64,000 nucleotides of DNA from JAHFUA01 sp963733935 (GCA_963733935.1 CAVTEQ010000005.1:124001-188000); one strand, 5' to 3'. Shown: positions 48,846-58,310, counted from the stretch's first letter. Translations and numbers: made by a program. Notes: generated by a model not told the origin, from the letters alone.

Positions 48846-49595
48846 TTACTTAATCTCGTTATGTACGTTGCAATTGGCTGCTGCGCTACTCGCCAGGCGA
48901 AGGAAGCAAAAATCGGACCGATAGACATTCCCAGCCATATCGAAATATTCAAAGCTCCCATGGACGAGCACTCCCCCGTCATGACCGGTGTCAAATTTAG
49001 CCTCGTCTTCACTCAGGTTGCCATCGGAAACTGCGGTAAAGAAATCGTCTTTTCCCGGAGGGAGGATGGTGCCTTTCATTTTGTCTTCCCCCACATGCAA
49101 AACTTCCGGGGGCGCGAGGATCTTGGTCGTCACTTCTTGCAGTGGCGGATTCCCGATCATGTTAGCCCGCGTCAAGAGACGGATAGCAGGCGAGCGTCCA
49201 TAGTTGGTGAAGTGAGCGGTCCACGTAATTTGCTTATCCTTCTCAATTACTGCTGGCTCCAGCCTGACTATCCAAACATACGGACGCCGCTCTAGGACGG
49301 CGTTCGTACGAGCAAGCGCCAAGAACTCCTCGCCCGAAGTAGCAGAGCGCCTTGCCTCGACCGCCAGTCTGTTCGTGGCATTGGCTTGTCGGAGGGCGCT
49401 GTCAGCAACGTCTTTTGTCCTATCCGCTTGGTTCTTCGCCTGAACAGCCAACTCATGGGTATCAGTACCCCCTGCCTTCATCTCGGTGAGTTGCTGATCC
49501 ATGACTCCGAGCTGTCCCTTCATTGCCTTCCATTGATACCAGAATATGCCCGCTTGAACTATGGCAACGAAAGCGATTACCCCAGTGAAAATCAT
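48846..49595 (-). CDS. Hypothetical membrane-anchored protein
   Basis: About 249 residues from the ATG at 49595, which begins directly with a membrane helix (MIFTGVIAFVAIVQAGIFWYQW). A further in-frame ATG exists at 49706. After a coiled-coil-like stretch (MKGQLGVMDQQLTEM...QADRTKDVADSALRQANATNRLAVEARRSA, about 30-80) comes a beta-rich soluble domain starting RRPYVWIVRLEPAVIEKDKQITWTAHFTNYGRSPAI, a layout seen in many uncharacterised bacterial proteins. No catalytic motif is seen. Composition is less GC-rich than in neighbours, so it may be acquired. Confidence 0.65.
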   Translation of the reverse strand: MIFTGVIAFVAIVQAGIFWYQWKAMKGQLGVMDQQLTEMKAGGTDTHELAVQAKNQADRTKDVADSALRQANATNRLAVEARRSATSGEEFLALARTNAVLERRPYVWIVRLEPAVIEKDKQITWTAHFTNYGRSPAIRLLTRANMIGNPPLQEVTTKILAPPEVLHVGEDKMKGTILPPGKDDFFTAVSDGNLSEDEAKFDTGHDGGVLVHGSFEYFDMAGNVYRSDFCFLRLASSAAANCNVHNEIK

Positions 49596-49713
49596 CGTCA
49601 AAACTTCTGGAAGTATCCTGCCGGCGCAATTGACTTGGCGCTCGGGTGCATCGTCTCGTGTGCGGGTGTTTACGCCTCGGTGCGGGAATGCCTTGCTCAT
49701 CGCCAAACTGTGC

Positions 49714-50754
49714 CTAGAAGAGCCCTGCCTGCCGGCTGTTTGGCCTGATGCCGAAGTGATCGTACGCCAGCTTGGTGGCTACGCGCCCGCGAGGTGTGCG
49801 ATCCAGGAACCCGATCTGGATCAGAAATGGCTCGTAGATTTCTTCGATAGCTTCGGTTTCTTCGGCCAGCGCGGCGGCCAGCGTGTTCACACCAACCGGC
49901 CCGCCTTGATATTTCTCGATGATGGTCAGCAGCAGCTTGCGATCGATGTCGTCGAATCCGTGCTTGTCGACTTCCATCATCTCCAGCGCCGCCTGCGCCG
50001 TTGAACGGTCGATGCGACCGGCGCCGCGCACCTGGGCATAGTCGCGCACGCGCCGCAGCAGGCGATTGGCGATGCGCGGGGTGCCGCGAGCGCGGCTGGC
50101 GATTTCCTGGGTGCCCTCTTCGTCGATGTCAACACTGAGAATCTCTGCCGAGCGCCGCACGATCACCCGCAGGTCAGCGTGACTGTAGAACTCCAGGCGC
50201 AGCAGGATGCCGAAGCGCGAGCGCAGCGGCGCCGAGAGCAGCCCGGCGCGGGTGGTTGCGCCAATGAAGGTGAACGGCCTCACGTCCAGCGTGTGGGTGC
50301 GCGCCGAAGGCCCCTGCCCGATGATGATGTCCAGCTTGTAGTCCTCGAGCGCCGAGTAGAGGATTTCCTCCAGCGCCGGCTGCAAGCGATGCACTTCGTC
50401 GAAGAACATCACCTGGCGCTCGCGCAGGTTGGTGAGGATGGCGGTCAGGTCTCCCTTGATCTGGATGGCCGGACCCGCGGTCTGCTGGAATGCTACTCCC
50501 AGTTCGTTGGCGATGATGGTGGCCAGTGTTGTCTTGCCCAGGCCGGGCGGGCCATAGAGCAGCACGTGGTCGAGCGCTTCGCCGCGTGAGCGCGCCGCCT
50601 CGATGGCCACCGCCAGGTTGTCTTTGACTTTTTTCTGTCCGATGAATTCCTGCAGGCGCTTGGGCCGCAGCTTCAGCTCGAAAGACGCATCATCTTCGAC
50701 CGCACTCGCCGAAACCAGCCGCTCGCGGACTTCAGTATCCTTGGGGATTGCCAC
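49714..50754 (-). CDS. ruvB: Holliday junction branch migration ATPase RuvB
   Basis: AAA+ motor of the RuvABC resolvasome, 346 residues from a GTG at 50754. Motifs: LRPKRLQEFIGQ, Walker A LLYGPPGLGKTTLA, Walker B VMFFDEVHRL, sensor I FIGATTRAGLLSAPLRSRFG, and the C-terminal winged helix (EEIYEPFLIQIGFLDRTPRGRVAT). The longer frame to 50871 reads through an intergenic repeat and was rejected. ruvA and ruvC are not adjacent. Confidence 0.97.
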   Translation of the reverse strand: MAIPKDTEVRERLVSASAVEDDASFELKLRPKRLQEFIGQKKVKDNLAVAIEAARSRGEALDHVLLYGPPGLGKTTLATIIANELGVAFQQTAGPAIQIKGDLTAILTNLRERQVMFFDEVHRLQPALEEILYSALEDYKLDIIIGQGPSARTHTLDVRPFTFIGATTRAGLLSAPLRSRFGILLRLEFYSHADLRVIVRRSAEILSVDIDEEGTQEIASRARGTPRIANRLLRRVRDYAQVRGAGRIDRSTAQAALEMMEVDKHGFDDIDRKLLLTIIEKYQGGPVGVNTLAAALAEETEAIEEIYEPFLIQIGFLDRTPRGRVATKLAYDHFGIRPNSRQAGLF

Positions 50755-50904
50755 TGGCCGGATAGTAAGCTGAAACCGTACAAATTTCCAGACGCATGGA
50801 GCATTCCTAATGTCTGTCATCCCGAGTGGCTTTGAACCGCGAGGAATCGCACACGATTCCGCGGCATTCAAGATCCGCCGCCTCGCGGGGCGAAATGCCG
50901 CCGC

Positions 50905-53010
50905 TTACTCTTCCTCTTCCTCGGTCACGCCGCGGGCGGCCTTGGAGGCGGTGATGATCTTCTCCTGCAACTGCGCGGGCACGATGTCGTAGTGGTTCAT
51001 TTCCATGTTGAAGCTGCCGCGGCCCTGGGTCATGGCCGTCAGGTCGACGCCGTAGGTAAGCATCTCGGCCATGGGCACTTCCGCCTTCACCACAGTTTTG
51101 CCGCTCTTGTTGTCCATGCCCTGGATGCGGCCGCGGCGCGAGTTCAGGTCGCCCATGATGGCGCCGGCGAACTCGTCCGGCACTTCGATCTCCACCCGCA
51201 TCACAGGCTCGAGCAGCGTGGGCTTGGCCTGTTCCATGGCTTTGCGGAAAGCCAGGCGTCCGGCGAGCTGGAACGACAGGTCGTTGGAATCCACGTCATG
51301 ATATGACCCGTCATACAACACGACCTTGAAATCCACCATGGGATAGCCGGCGAGGTAGCCGCGCGCTGCCGCGTCCTTGATCCCCTTCTCCACCGCCGGA
51401 ATAAAGTTTCTGGGGATGGCGCCCCCAAAGATGTCATTCACGAACTCGAACTCGCCGCCGCGCGGCAGCGGCTCCACCTTGATGCGGCAAACGCCGAACT
51501 GGCCGTGTCCGCCGGTCTGCTTCTTGTGGCGGCCTTCCACGTCGGCGCGCCCGCGGATGGTTTCGCGATAAGGCACCTTGGGCGCTTTCAGGTTGACCTC
51601 GGTGTGGTAGCGCTTCTTCAGCTTTGAGACCACGACTTCAATGTGCTGCTGCCCAGTGCCAGCCACCAGGAATTCCTTGGTCTGCGGATCGCGGAAAAAA
51701 CGCAGCATCTGATCTTCTTCCATCAGCTTGTGGATGCCGTTGGAGAGCTTGTCCTCGTCGGCGCGCGTCTTGGGCTCGACCGCAAAGCTGATGGCCGGCT
51801 CCGGCAGCTTCACCTGCGGGTACTGAATAAGCCCCGCCTTGTCGCCCAGTGTGTCGCCGGTAAGCGTGTCGCGCAGCTTGGCCACAGCGCCGATATCTCC
51901 GGCATGCAGCTCCGGCACCGGCACCTGGTTCTTGCCCTGCATGATGGAAAGGTGCGCCAGCTTCTCAGCGCTGTTCTTGGTGAAGTTCTGCACCGCAGCT
52001 TCGGTCTTCACCACCCCGGAGAAAACTTTGAAAAATGAAATCCGTCCCGCGAAGGCGTCGGAAACCGTCTTGAAGACGTAGAGGGAAACCGGCTCGGAGT
52101 CCGCCACCTTGCGCTTCGGCGGCTCGCCATTGCCGGAAGTCGGAGCGCCTTCCACCGGAGCGCGCTCGGTCGCCGCCGGCAGGTAGTCGGTGATGAAGTC
52201 CAGCACGCGATCGGCGCCGATGTTCCCCAACCCAGAGGCGAACAGCACAGGGTAAATGCGCCGGTCGCGCACCGCCTCCCGTAATCCACTGACCAGATGC
52301 TCTTCCGCGATGGTGCCTTTGTCGAAGAATTCCTCCATCAGCGCGTCGTTGCCCTCAGCGATCAGCTCCACCAGCTTCTCATGCGCCGTCTTGGCCTGCT
52401 CGGCCAGGTTGCCGGGGATCTCGCTTTCTTTGCCCTTGCCGTTGCCGCCCAGGTCGTAGGTGTAGGCCTTCATCTTGACCAGATCGACCACGCCGTTCAG
52501 GTTCTTCTCGCTGCCGATGGGCAATTCAACGGGAACGACGGTTCGGCCGAATGCGGAGGTCAGCGATTCCATCACCCGGCCGAAGTCGGCGCGCTCGCGG
52601 TCCATGCGGCTCACTACGATGGCGCGCGGCAGTTGGAACTCCTCGCAGTAGTTCCACACTTTGTCGGTGACCACCTCCACGCCGCTGACGCCATCGACCA
52701 CCACCAGCGCCGACTCGGCGGCCACCATCGCCGTCTTGGCTTCGTGCGCGAACAGGGTGAATCCCGGCGTGTCGAGCAAGTTGACCTTGGTCTTGCCCCA
52801 CTCGGCGTAGGCTAGCGCGCTCGAGATGGACATCGAGCGCGCCACCTCTTCCTCGTCGAAGTCGGTGACGGTGCTGCCATCGTCCACGCGTCCCAGGCGT
52901 TGGGTCGAACCGGCGGTGTAGAGCATGCTGGAGACCAGCGAGGTCTTGCCGGCATGGCCGTGTCCGACCAGAGCTACATTCCGCACGTTGGCGCCTTCGT
53001 AAACCTTCAC
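50905..53010 (-). CDS. EF-G-like translational GTPase (FusA2 type)
   Basis: 701 residues with all five EF-G domains. GTPase motifs are G1 GHGHAGKTSL, G3 LLDTPGF and G4 VVSRMD, where the canonical Asn of NKxD is Ser. Domain IV includes ETIRGRADVEGRHKKQTGGHGQFG, and domain V ends before an acidic EEEEE tail. The sequence matches the second EF-G lineage (EF-G II-like) rather than the essential FusA linked to rpsL/rpsG. Ribosomal genes are absent nearby. The role could be ribosome recycling or back-translocation; this is inference. Confidence 0.88.
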   Translation of the reverse strand: MKVYEGANVRNVALVGHGHAGKTSLVSSMLYTAGSTQRLGRVDDGSTVTDFDEEEVARSMSISSALAYAEWGKTKVNLLDTPGFTLFAHEAKTAMVAAESALVVVDGVSGVEVVTDKVWNYCEEFQLPRAIVVSRMDRERADFGRVMESLTSAFGRTVVPVELPIGSEKNLNGVVDLVKMKAYTYDLGGNGKGKESEIPGNLAEQAKTAHEKLVELIAEGNDALMEEFFDKGTIAEEHLVSGLREAVRDRRIYPVLFASGLGNIGADRVLDFITDYLPAATERAPVEGAPTSGNGEPPKRKVADSEPVSLYVFKTVSDAFAGRISFFKVFSGVVKTEAAVQNFTKNSAEKLAHLSIMQGKNQVPVPELHAGDIGAVAKLRDTLTGDTLGDKAGLIQYPQVKLPEPAISFAVEPKTRADEDKLSNGIHKLMEEDQMLRFFRDPQTKEFLVAGTGQQHIEVVVSKLKKRYHTEVNLKAPKVPYRETIRGRADVEGRHKKQTGGHGQFGVCRIKVEPLPRGGEFEFVNDIFGGAIPRNFIPAVEKGIKDAAARGYLAGYPMVDFKVVLYDGSYHDVDSNDLSFQLAGRLAFRKAMEQAKPTLLEPVMRVEIEVPDEFAGAIMGDLNSRRGRIQGMDNKSGKTVVKAEVPMAEMLTYGVDLTAMTQGRGSFNMEMNHYDIVPAQLQEKIITASKAARGVTEEEEE

Positions 53011-53407
53011 GGGTCACTCCCTTCACGCTGCGAGGCGGATCGCGCCGGGCTCCAGGCCCGGAGAAGAGTCAGGCCAAACCTATGGATGCTAGCACACGCC
53101 AAAATCAGGGCTCAATATGGGATCCCTCGCAAGCTCGGGATTTCGGCGGCGGGCTATCCAGGCACGTGAGTGCCGGGAAAATGCGACGTTGCATCCGAGT
53201 CCCGAAGGGACGGCAGAAAAAGGAAACAGGACCGCGGAACTTTGAATTCTGCCGTCCCTGGCGGGACTCACGTTCTTGATTCGCTCAGAGCCGGCACTTA
53301 CGCGCCGGGCTAGATTCTGTCGCGCCTGCGGCGCTCCTGTATCTGACCCAAACGTGGTTCATTTCCCCGACGCCCTGAGAGTTCGTACTATAATGCCCGC
53401 CTTGCCT
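53011..53407. other. Divergent intergenic region with palindromes and a -10 site
   Basis: No gene was found in 397 bases. Hairpin-forming AGTCCCGAAGGGACGGCAG (53197-53215) is answered by CTGCCGTCCCTGGCGGGACT (53250-53269). A TATAAT at 53389-53394 lies just upstream of the next gene and overlaps a possible ATG at 53393, so that start is unlikely. Confidence 0.5.
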
Positions 53408-53758
53408 ATGCGCCGTTCCACTGCAAGCGCGTTGCTGCTGCTGATGCTGGCCGGTCTGCTCGCGCCGGCCGCGGTGGCGACGGTCACAGACCCGATTCCT
53501 GCTTGCTGCCGCGCCGGCGGCCCGCACCACTGCTCGGCCATGCCGCCCATCAGCGGCGGAATCCAGATTCAGGGGCAATCCTGTCCCTACCGCAAGCCGC
53601 TGATGTTTTCAGGTTCTGCGGCGGCGCCACCCGCAAGTGGAACGGTGGCTCCTGCCGATCCGCATCCCTTCTTGCACGAGTTCTACCCTGAGCTGTTTGT
53701 TTCTGCTGCCGAGCCGCCACATCCGGGACGCGCTCCTCCCCAACCCTCACTGAAATAG
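53408..53758 (+). CDS. Secreted Cys/His-rich small protein
   Basis: 116 residues from ATG 53408. A signal peptide (RRSTASALLLLMLAGLLAPAAVA) precedes a mature part with CCRAGGPHHCSAM and QSCPYRK, a cluster suited to binding copper or another soft metal. The rest is Pro/Ala-rich. The TATAAT 13 bases upstream would place transcription almost at the ATG. It is followed after 38 bases by a TonB-dependent receptor, so the pair may act in metal uptake or tolerance (inference). No specific family is claimed. Confidence 0.6.
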   Translation: MRRSTASALLLLMLAGLLAPAAVATVTDPIPACCRAGGPHHCSAMPPISGGIQIQGQSCPYRKPLMFSGSAAAPPASGTVAPADPHPFLHEFYPELFVSAAEPPHPGRAPPQPSLK

Positions 53759-53796
53759 GGCTCGATCGATTTCATCGCAACTCTGTGGGGGTGTGT

Positions 53797-56046
53797 ATGC
53801 GATCCGCTATCCTTTGCGGTGCCCTTGTGCTGCTTGGGCTCGCCGCGTATGCCACGATTTTTGGCGCAATTCGAGGTCTGGTCCACGATCCCCAGCACCG
53901 TCCGGTGCAGGGCGCCATGGTGATGCTGCGCTCAAAGTCGTCCGAGTGGGCCAAGACCACCAACACCGACGCTAACGGTCAGTTCGAGTTCAGCGCCGTG
54001 CCGCTGGGTGAATACTCGGTGAGCGTGGCCAGTCCGGGCTTCGTGCAGACGGCGCACGACGTGGTCGTCGTTGCCGGCTCCGAGCCGGTCTTGCATTTCC
54101 AACTGCAGGTCGCCGCGAAGAACGAGAACATCACCGTCTCGGCGGCGCCCGAAGCCGTGCCCACCGACACCGCGACTCCAATCACCCTGATCAGCCGGCT
54201 GGACGTCGAGCGCACACCCGGCGCCGACCGCTCCAACAGCCTGGCCATGATCACCGACTACGTTCCCGGCACCTACATCACGCATGACCAGCTCCACATT
54301 CGCGGAGGCCACCAGGTGAGCTGGCTGGTCGATGGCGTGCCCGTTCCCAATACCAACATCGCCGCCAACGTCGGACCGCAATTCGATCCTAAAGATTTCG
54401 ATTATCTGGAGGCCGACCGCGGCAGCTACAGCGCCGAGCTAGGCGACCGCACCTATGGCGTTTTCAACATTGCTCCGCGCACCGGCTTCGAGCGCAACAA
54501 CGAGGCCGAACTGGTGACCAGCTTCGGCAATTTCTACCAGACCAACGACCAGCTCAGCTTCGGCAGCCATACCCAGCGCTTTGCCTACTACGCCAGCGTG
54601 AACGCGAACCGCAGCAATCTGGGTCTGCAGCCGGCGGTGCCGCAGATCGTCCACGACGCCGAAAACGGATACGGCGGGTTCGGCTCACTGATCTTCAACC
54701 TCGATCCATCGAACCAACTGCGACTGGTGACATCGCTGCGCAAGGACTACTACCAGGTTCCCTACGACCCGGATCCCAACTCCTTCCAGAACCAGCAATA
54801 TCAAAGCAGCGGCTTGCGCGATGGCCAGCACGAAGGCGATGTGATCCTGAATTTCTCCTGGGTGCACACCTTCAACCCGAAGCTCCTGCTCACGGTTTCG
54901 CCCTTCTATCACTACAACAGCGCTAATTACGACGCCAATCCCAGCGACTTCCCGGTGGCCACCACCGACCATCGCACCTCTAATTACGTCGGCGGCCAGG
55001 TCACCTTCAGCGCAACCTTGCCGAAGAACAACCTGCAAGTTGGGCTTTACAGTTTCTACCAGAGCGACAACCAGCTCTTCGCCGCCATCTTCAACGATGG
55101 CAGCAGCCCAAACTTCACCGACCGTGAGCCTGCTACTGGTTCTCTGGCGGCCTTTTTCATTGATGACAAGTTCAAAGTCACGCCCTGGCTCACCCTCATG
55201 GCGGGTATGCGCCCCACGCATTTTTCCGCCGGCATCACGGAAAACGCCATCAGCCCGCGCTTCGGAGCGACTCTTGTCGTTCCTCGCCTGCGCTGGGTGC
55301 TGCGCGCTTTCTACGGACACTACTATCAGGCGCCGCCCCTGCTCACGGCATCGGGTCCGCTGCTGCAGTTTGTCAACAACAACAGTCTCGGCTTTCTTCC
55401 GCTCCAAGGGGAGCGCGATGAAGAACACCAGTTCGGCGTCACCATTCCCTTCCGTGGCTGGACCCTTGATGCCGACAACTTCAAGACCCTCGCCCACAAT
55501 TTCTTCGACCACAGCAATATCGGCGAGTCCAACCTGTTCTTTCCGCTCACCATCCAGGAGGCGGTGATCCGCGGCTGGGAGCTGACGCTGCGCTCGCCCA
55601 TGATCGCCCGCCGCGCCCAGATCCACCTTGCTTATTCCAATCAGATTGCCGAAGGCGAGGGCGCCATCACCGGCGGCCTGACCGATTTTTCCTTCTCGAG
55701 CCTTTCCCCGCTCGACCACGACCAGCGCAACACGCTGAACGTGGGCGGGTACGTGAGCCTTCCCTGGCGCAGCTTCGCCTCGACGAACGTCTACTATGGC
55801 TCGGGATTCAGTAACGGCCTCAGCGACGTTGATGGCACGCCCTACACGACGGCCTACCTGCCGGGACACACAACCGTCGATCTATCGCTGGGAAAGTCTT
55901 TTGGGGAACGCTTTTCGGCCTCGGTGAACGCCATCAACGTTGCCAATCGCCGCGTGCTGCTCGACAACAGCCTTACCTTCGGCGGCTTCCACTGGAACAA
56001 TCCCCGCGAGATCTACGTGGAGGTGCGATACAAGTTTCATTACTAG
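53797..56046 (+). CDS. TonB-dependent receptor with N-terminal carboxypeptidase-regulatory-like domain
   Basis: 749 residues. A signal peptide (RSAILCGALVLLGLAAYA) is followed by a CarboxypepD_reg-like domain (IRGLVHDPQHRPVQGAMVMLRS...TNTDANGQFEFSAVPLGEYSVSVASPGF), then a plug (MITDYVPGTYITHDQLHIRGGHQVSWLVDGVPVPN) and a 22-strand outer-membrane barrel ending in aromatic VEVRYKFHY. It is shorter than the giant Oar-like receptors of Acidobacteria and closer to classical metal or cofactor receptors. The ligand is unknown; the upstream Cys/His-rich protein hints at a metal. Confidence 0.9.
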   Translation: MRSAILCGALVLLGLAAYATIFGAIRGLVHDPQHRPVQGAMVMLRSKSSEWAKTTNTDANGQFEFSAVPLGEYSVSVASPGFVQTAHDVVVVAGSEPVLHFQLQVAAKNENITVSAAPEAVPTDTATPITLISRLDVERTPGADRSNSLAMITDYVPGTYITHDQLHIRGGHQVSWLVDGVPVPNTNIAANVGPQFDPKDFDYLEADRGSYSAELGDRTYGVFNIAPRTGFERNNEAELVTSFGNFYQTNDQLSFGSHTQRFAYYASVNANRSNLGLQPAVPQIVHDAENGYGGFGSLIFNLDPSNQLRLVTSLRKDYYQVPYDPDPNSFQNQQYQSSGLRDGQHEGDVILNFSWVHTFNPKLLLTVSPFYHYNSANYDANPSDFPVATTDHRTSNYVGGQVTFSATLPKNNLQVGLYSFYQSDNQLFAAIFNDGSSPNFTDREPATGSLAAFFIDDKFKVTPWLTLMAGMRPTHFSAGITENAISPRFGATLVVPRLRWVLRAFYGHYYQAPPLLTASGPLLQFVNNNSLGFLPLQGERDEEHQFGVTIPFRGWTLDADNFKTLAHNFFDHSNIGESNLFFPLTIQEAVIRGWELTLRSPMIARRAQIHLAYSNQIAEGEGAITGGLTDFSFSSLSPLDHDQRNTLNVGGYVSLPWRSFASTNVYYGSGFSNGLSDVDGTPYTTAYLPGHTTVDLSLGKSFGERFSASVNAINVANRRVLLDNSLTFGGFHWNNPREIYVEVRYKFHY

Positions 56047-56162
56047 GCGCTAAACCTCGTCCAGCAGCCGATGCGGCCGGGCTGCGCGTTACAGCAAATT
56101 TCATTTAAGATAGAGCGTGGCAGAGGCTCGCCAGCTCTGTTCTTTTCTATTTAAGGTCAAGA

Positions 56163-56792
56163 ATGCATTTGCAACGACTCGCGTTTCTGCTCTTGTTGAT
56201 GCTGGGCATCGCCGCGTTGTGCGCTTATGCCCGCGACACCCGCGCGCTGCGTCCGCCCAAGGGCGCTCGCGTTGCCATCGTTGTGTTCGAAGACCTGCAG
56301 TGTCCAGATTGCGCCCGCGCCAATCCGTTGCTGGAAGAGGCGGCGCGCACCTATAAGATTCCGCTTATTCGCTACGACTTTCCGCTGCCTAGCCACAACT
56401 GGTCGTTTCAGGCGGCAATCATCGCGCGCTACTTTGACACCAAGTCGCAGAAGCTGGGCGACGAGCTGCGCGACGAGCTCTTCAAGCACCAGTCGGAGAT
56501 CACACCTGAAAATCTGCGTCCCTTCGTTGAGAAGTTCGCCCAGGAGCACAAGACGTCGCTGCCCTTCGTGGTCGATCCCAAGGGCGAACTGGAGCGCAAG
56601 GTGCGCGCCGATTACCAGCTTGGGCAAGCCACCGGCATCCAGCACACGCCCACCATTTATGTGGTCAGCAACAATACCAGCGGAGAGCCCTTCGTGGAAG
56701 TCGTGGACCGCGCCAATCTTTATCGCTTGATCGACGATATGCTGCAGCAAGCGCCTCCGGCTGGGCCGACCTCCACACGCGCCAAACAGTAG
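56163..56792 (+). CDS. DsbA-like thiol-disulfide oxidoreductase
   Basis: 209 residues with an N-terminal signal/anchor (LQRLAFLLLLMLGIAALCAYA). A thioredoxin fold follows with the active site FEDLQCPDCARANPLL, the helical insertion typical of DsbA (HNWSFQAAIIARYFDTKSQKLGDELRDELFKHQ), and the cis-Pro loop IQHTPTIYVVSN. It acts in the periplasm on disulfides; the CPDC dipeptide leaves open whether it mainly oxidises or reduces. It stands alone between the receptor and a TetR gene. Confidence 0.88.
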   Translation: MHLQRLAFLLLLMLGIAALCAYARDTRALRPPKGARVAIVVFEDLQCPDCARANPLLEEAARTYKIPLIRYDFPLPSHNWSFQAAIIARYFDTKSQKLGDELRDELFKHQSEITPENLRPFVEKFAQEHKTSLPFVVDPKGELERKVRADYQLGQATGIQHTPTIYVVSNNTSGEPFVEVVDRANLYRLIDDMLQQAPPAGPTSTRAKQ

Positions 56793-56885
56793 GTTTTCTG
56801 TGCGAGGTCCCTGCGGTGAACCTTTAGATCCAGAGATTTAGAGTCATAGTAGTAACCCTACCGTTCTTTGGTATACTGGTCTACA

Positions 56886-57513
56886 ATGCCAAGTCAGGGA
56901 TTCCAACCCGATGCCGCGGCAACCCCGGTTGGGTCGTCTCACGACCGAATTCTGGCGGCAGCCAAGCAGCTATTTGCCAGCCGCGGCTACGAGAACACCA
57001 GCACCGTGGCCATCGCGCGCCTGGCCGGCACCAGCGAATCGCAACTGATGAAGCACTTCGGCAGCAAGGAAGGTTTGCTGGAGGCCATCTTTGACCAGGG
57101 TTGGGGAAAAATGAGCTACGCCCTGCGCAGTACCCAGGAGCTGTCGGCTCCCTGGGAGAAGCTGCTCAGCCTGCTCGACCTGGTGCTCAACGCATTCGAG
57201 CGCGATCCGGAGCTGAAGGAGCTCATGCTCTTCGAGGGCCGCCGCGTGCGCAAGGAAGGACGGCTCGTGCTGCTGACTCGTGGCTACCAGGAATTCGTCA
57301 AGGCGGTGGACTCGCTGCTGCTGGAGATTCGGGCGGCGGGACAACTTCGTCCTGACGCCAATCCTCAGGCCATCCGTTCCGGCCTGATCGGCATGCTGGA
57401 AGGGCTGCTGCGCGACCAGCTGCTGGCCCGGCGGATCGACTATCCCGCTACCTACACCATCGGCAGAGATCCGGGGGCTGTTCACTTGGGTCCTCGGCGC
57501 CATGCGTCCGTGA
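56886..57513 (+). pseudogene. TetR-family transcriptional regulator, frameshifted near the 3' end
   Basis: N-terminal helix-turn-helix: HDRILAAAKQLFASRGYENTSTVAIARLAGTSESQLMKHFGSKEGLLEAIF. The ligand-binding domain continues to LLRDQLLARRIDYPATYTIG. Dropping one A near 57462 gives EIRGLFTWVLGAMRP and a TGA at 57511-57513, a typical TetR ending. Without that correction the frame runs on through repeats into the next gene, giving a spurious 428-residue fusion. A TATACT (56872-56877) lies nine bases before the ATG. The regulated gene is unknown. Confidence 0.82.
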
Positions 57514-57523
57514 TTGAGAAAAC

Positions 57524-57722
57524 CAGGATCCCTCGCTTCGCTCGGGATGACAGTGACGAAAAGTACTCTCTGCTTCTGTCATCCCGAGCGTACCGGGTCC
57601 CCGGTTTTGGCGCGCTGGGGTGGGGAGCCGGTCTGGAGGAAAGCAGGATCCCTCGCTTCGCTCGGGATGACAGTGACGAAAAGTACTCTCTGCTTCTGTC
57701 ATCCCGAGCGAGCGAGGGATCT
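57524..57722. repeat. Two exact 67-bp copies of a palindromic element, 120 bp apart
   Basis: 57524-57590 and 57644-57710 are identical. Each unit has CCCTCGCTTCGCTCGGGATGA at its left end and CTGTCATCCCGAGCG at its right end, able to form one long hairpin. The right copy ends in an extra GAGCGAGGGATC that pairs with its left end. This is a dispersed intergenic repeat, related to sequence at 50815-50835 and inside recG. Confidence 0.85.
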
Positions 57723-57770
57723 TGGTTTTCCGGCGATTTCGTGACATACAATCCACCCCAGGAGGAGCCA

Positions 57771-58154
57771 ATGGGACGTGCGGTTGGGCTGCTCGGAGTG
57801 ATGATCGTGCTGTGCGTGGGAGCGTGGCTCTACACGCGCCAAGCCAAGAGCGTAACGCCAGAGGGCTCAGGCAATGTGCGCGCCGTCGTGGACATCACAG
57901 GCGTACAGAACGATTTGCTGGCCATCGCCAGCGCCGAACGCAGCCAGTTCGCGCTCGAGGGCAAATATCTCTCGCTCGATGAGCTGCGTTCCAAGGGCGT
58001 GATCAACCTTCCCACTGCCGGCCGCGCCGGCTATACCTATACCGTGCAACTCGGCGGCAACTCCTTTCGCGCGGTCGCCAGCTACTCCGGTCCTCCCGCC
58101 GCTGCCCCCCAGACCATCAGCGTCGACCAGACCATGGAAGTCAGAACGGAATAG
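57771..58154 (+). CDS. Pilin-like single-pass membrane protein
   Basis: 127 residues from the ATG after CAGGAGGAG. An N-terminal membrane helix (GRAVGLLGVMIVLCVGAWLYTRQ) precedes a small soluble domain: VQNDLLAIASAERSQFALEGKYLSLDELRSKGVINLPTAGRAGYTYTVQLGGNSFRAVASY. This strongly resembles the head of type IV pilin/pseudopilin proteins, but the prepilin peptidase motif (GFTLxE) is absent. It is therefore probably a pilin-fold protein with an uncleaved anchor. The upstream TetR frame is not part of it. Confidence 0.7.
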   Translation: MGRAVGLLGVMIVLCVGAWLYTRQAKSVTPEGSGNVRAVVDITGVQNDLLAIASAERSQFALEGKYLSLDELRSKGVINLPTAGRAGYTYTVQLGGNSFRAVASYSGPPAAAPQTISVDQTMEVRTE

Positions 58155-58162
58155 CAAAAGCA

Positions 58163-58310
58163 GCCACGGATTTACATGAGATGAGCACGGATCATCACGT
58201 TAGAATTCTTTCGAGCTTCCTAAGTTGCCTGACGATCCTTAATGATATCCGTGATTCTGAAATCCGTGGCCGCTCTTGATTGGCTGACCCCTGACTCCTG
58301 ACTCCTGACT
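58163..58310. repeat. Intergenic dyad (ACGGAT family) and CTGACTC direct repeats
   Basis: AGCCACGGATTTACATGAG and GAGCACGGATCATCACG are answered by ATGATATCCGTGATTC and GAAATCCGTGGCCGCT. Next come three near-copies of CTGACTC(CTGA), 58284-58308. It lies between convergent genes. Confidence 0.65.

Noticed and set aside
57524..57722. CRISPR-like repeat pair
   Set aside because: Only two units of 67 bp with one spacer, internally palindromic, and no cas genes; it is a dispersed repeat.
56868..58154. A 428-residue TetR-pilin fusion protein
   Set aside because: A one-base insertion near 57462 removes the natural TetR stop; the middle is made of repeat elements and the pilin-like gene has its own ribosome site and ATG.
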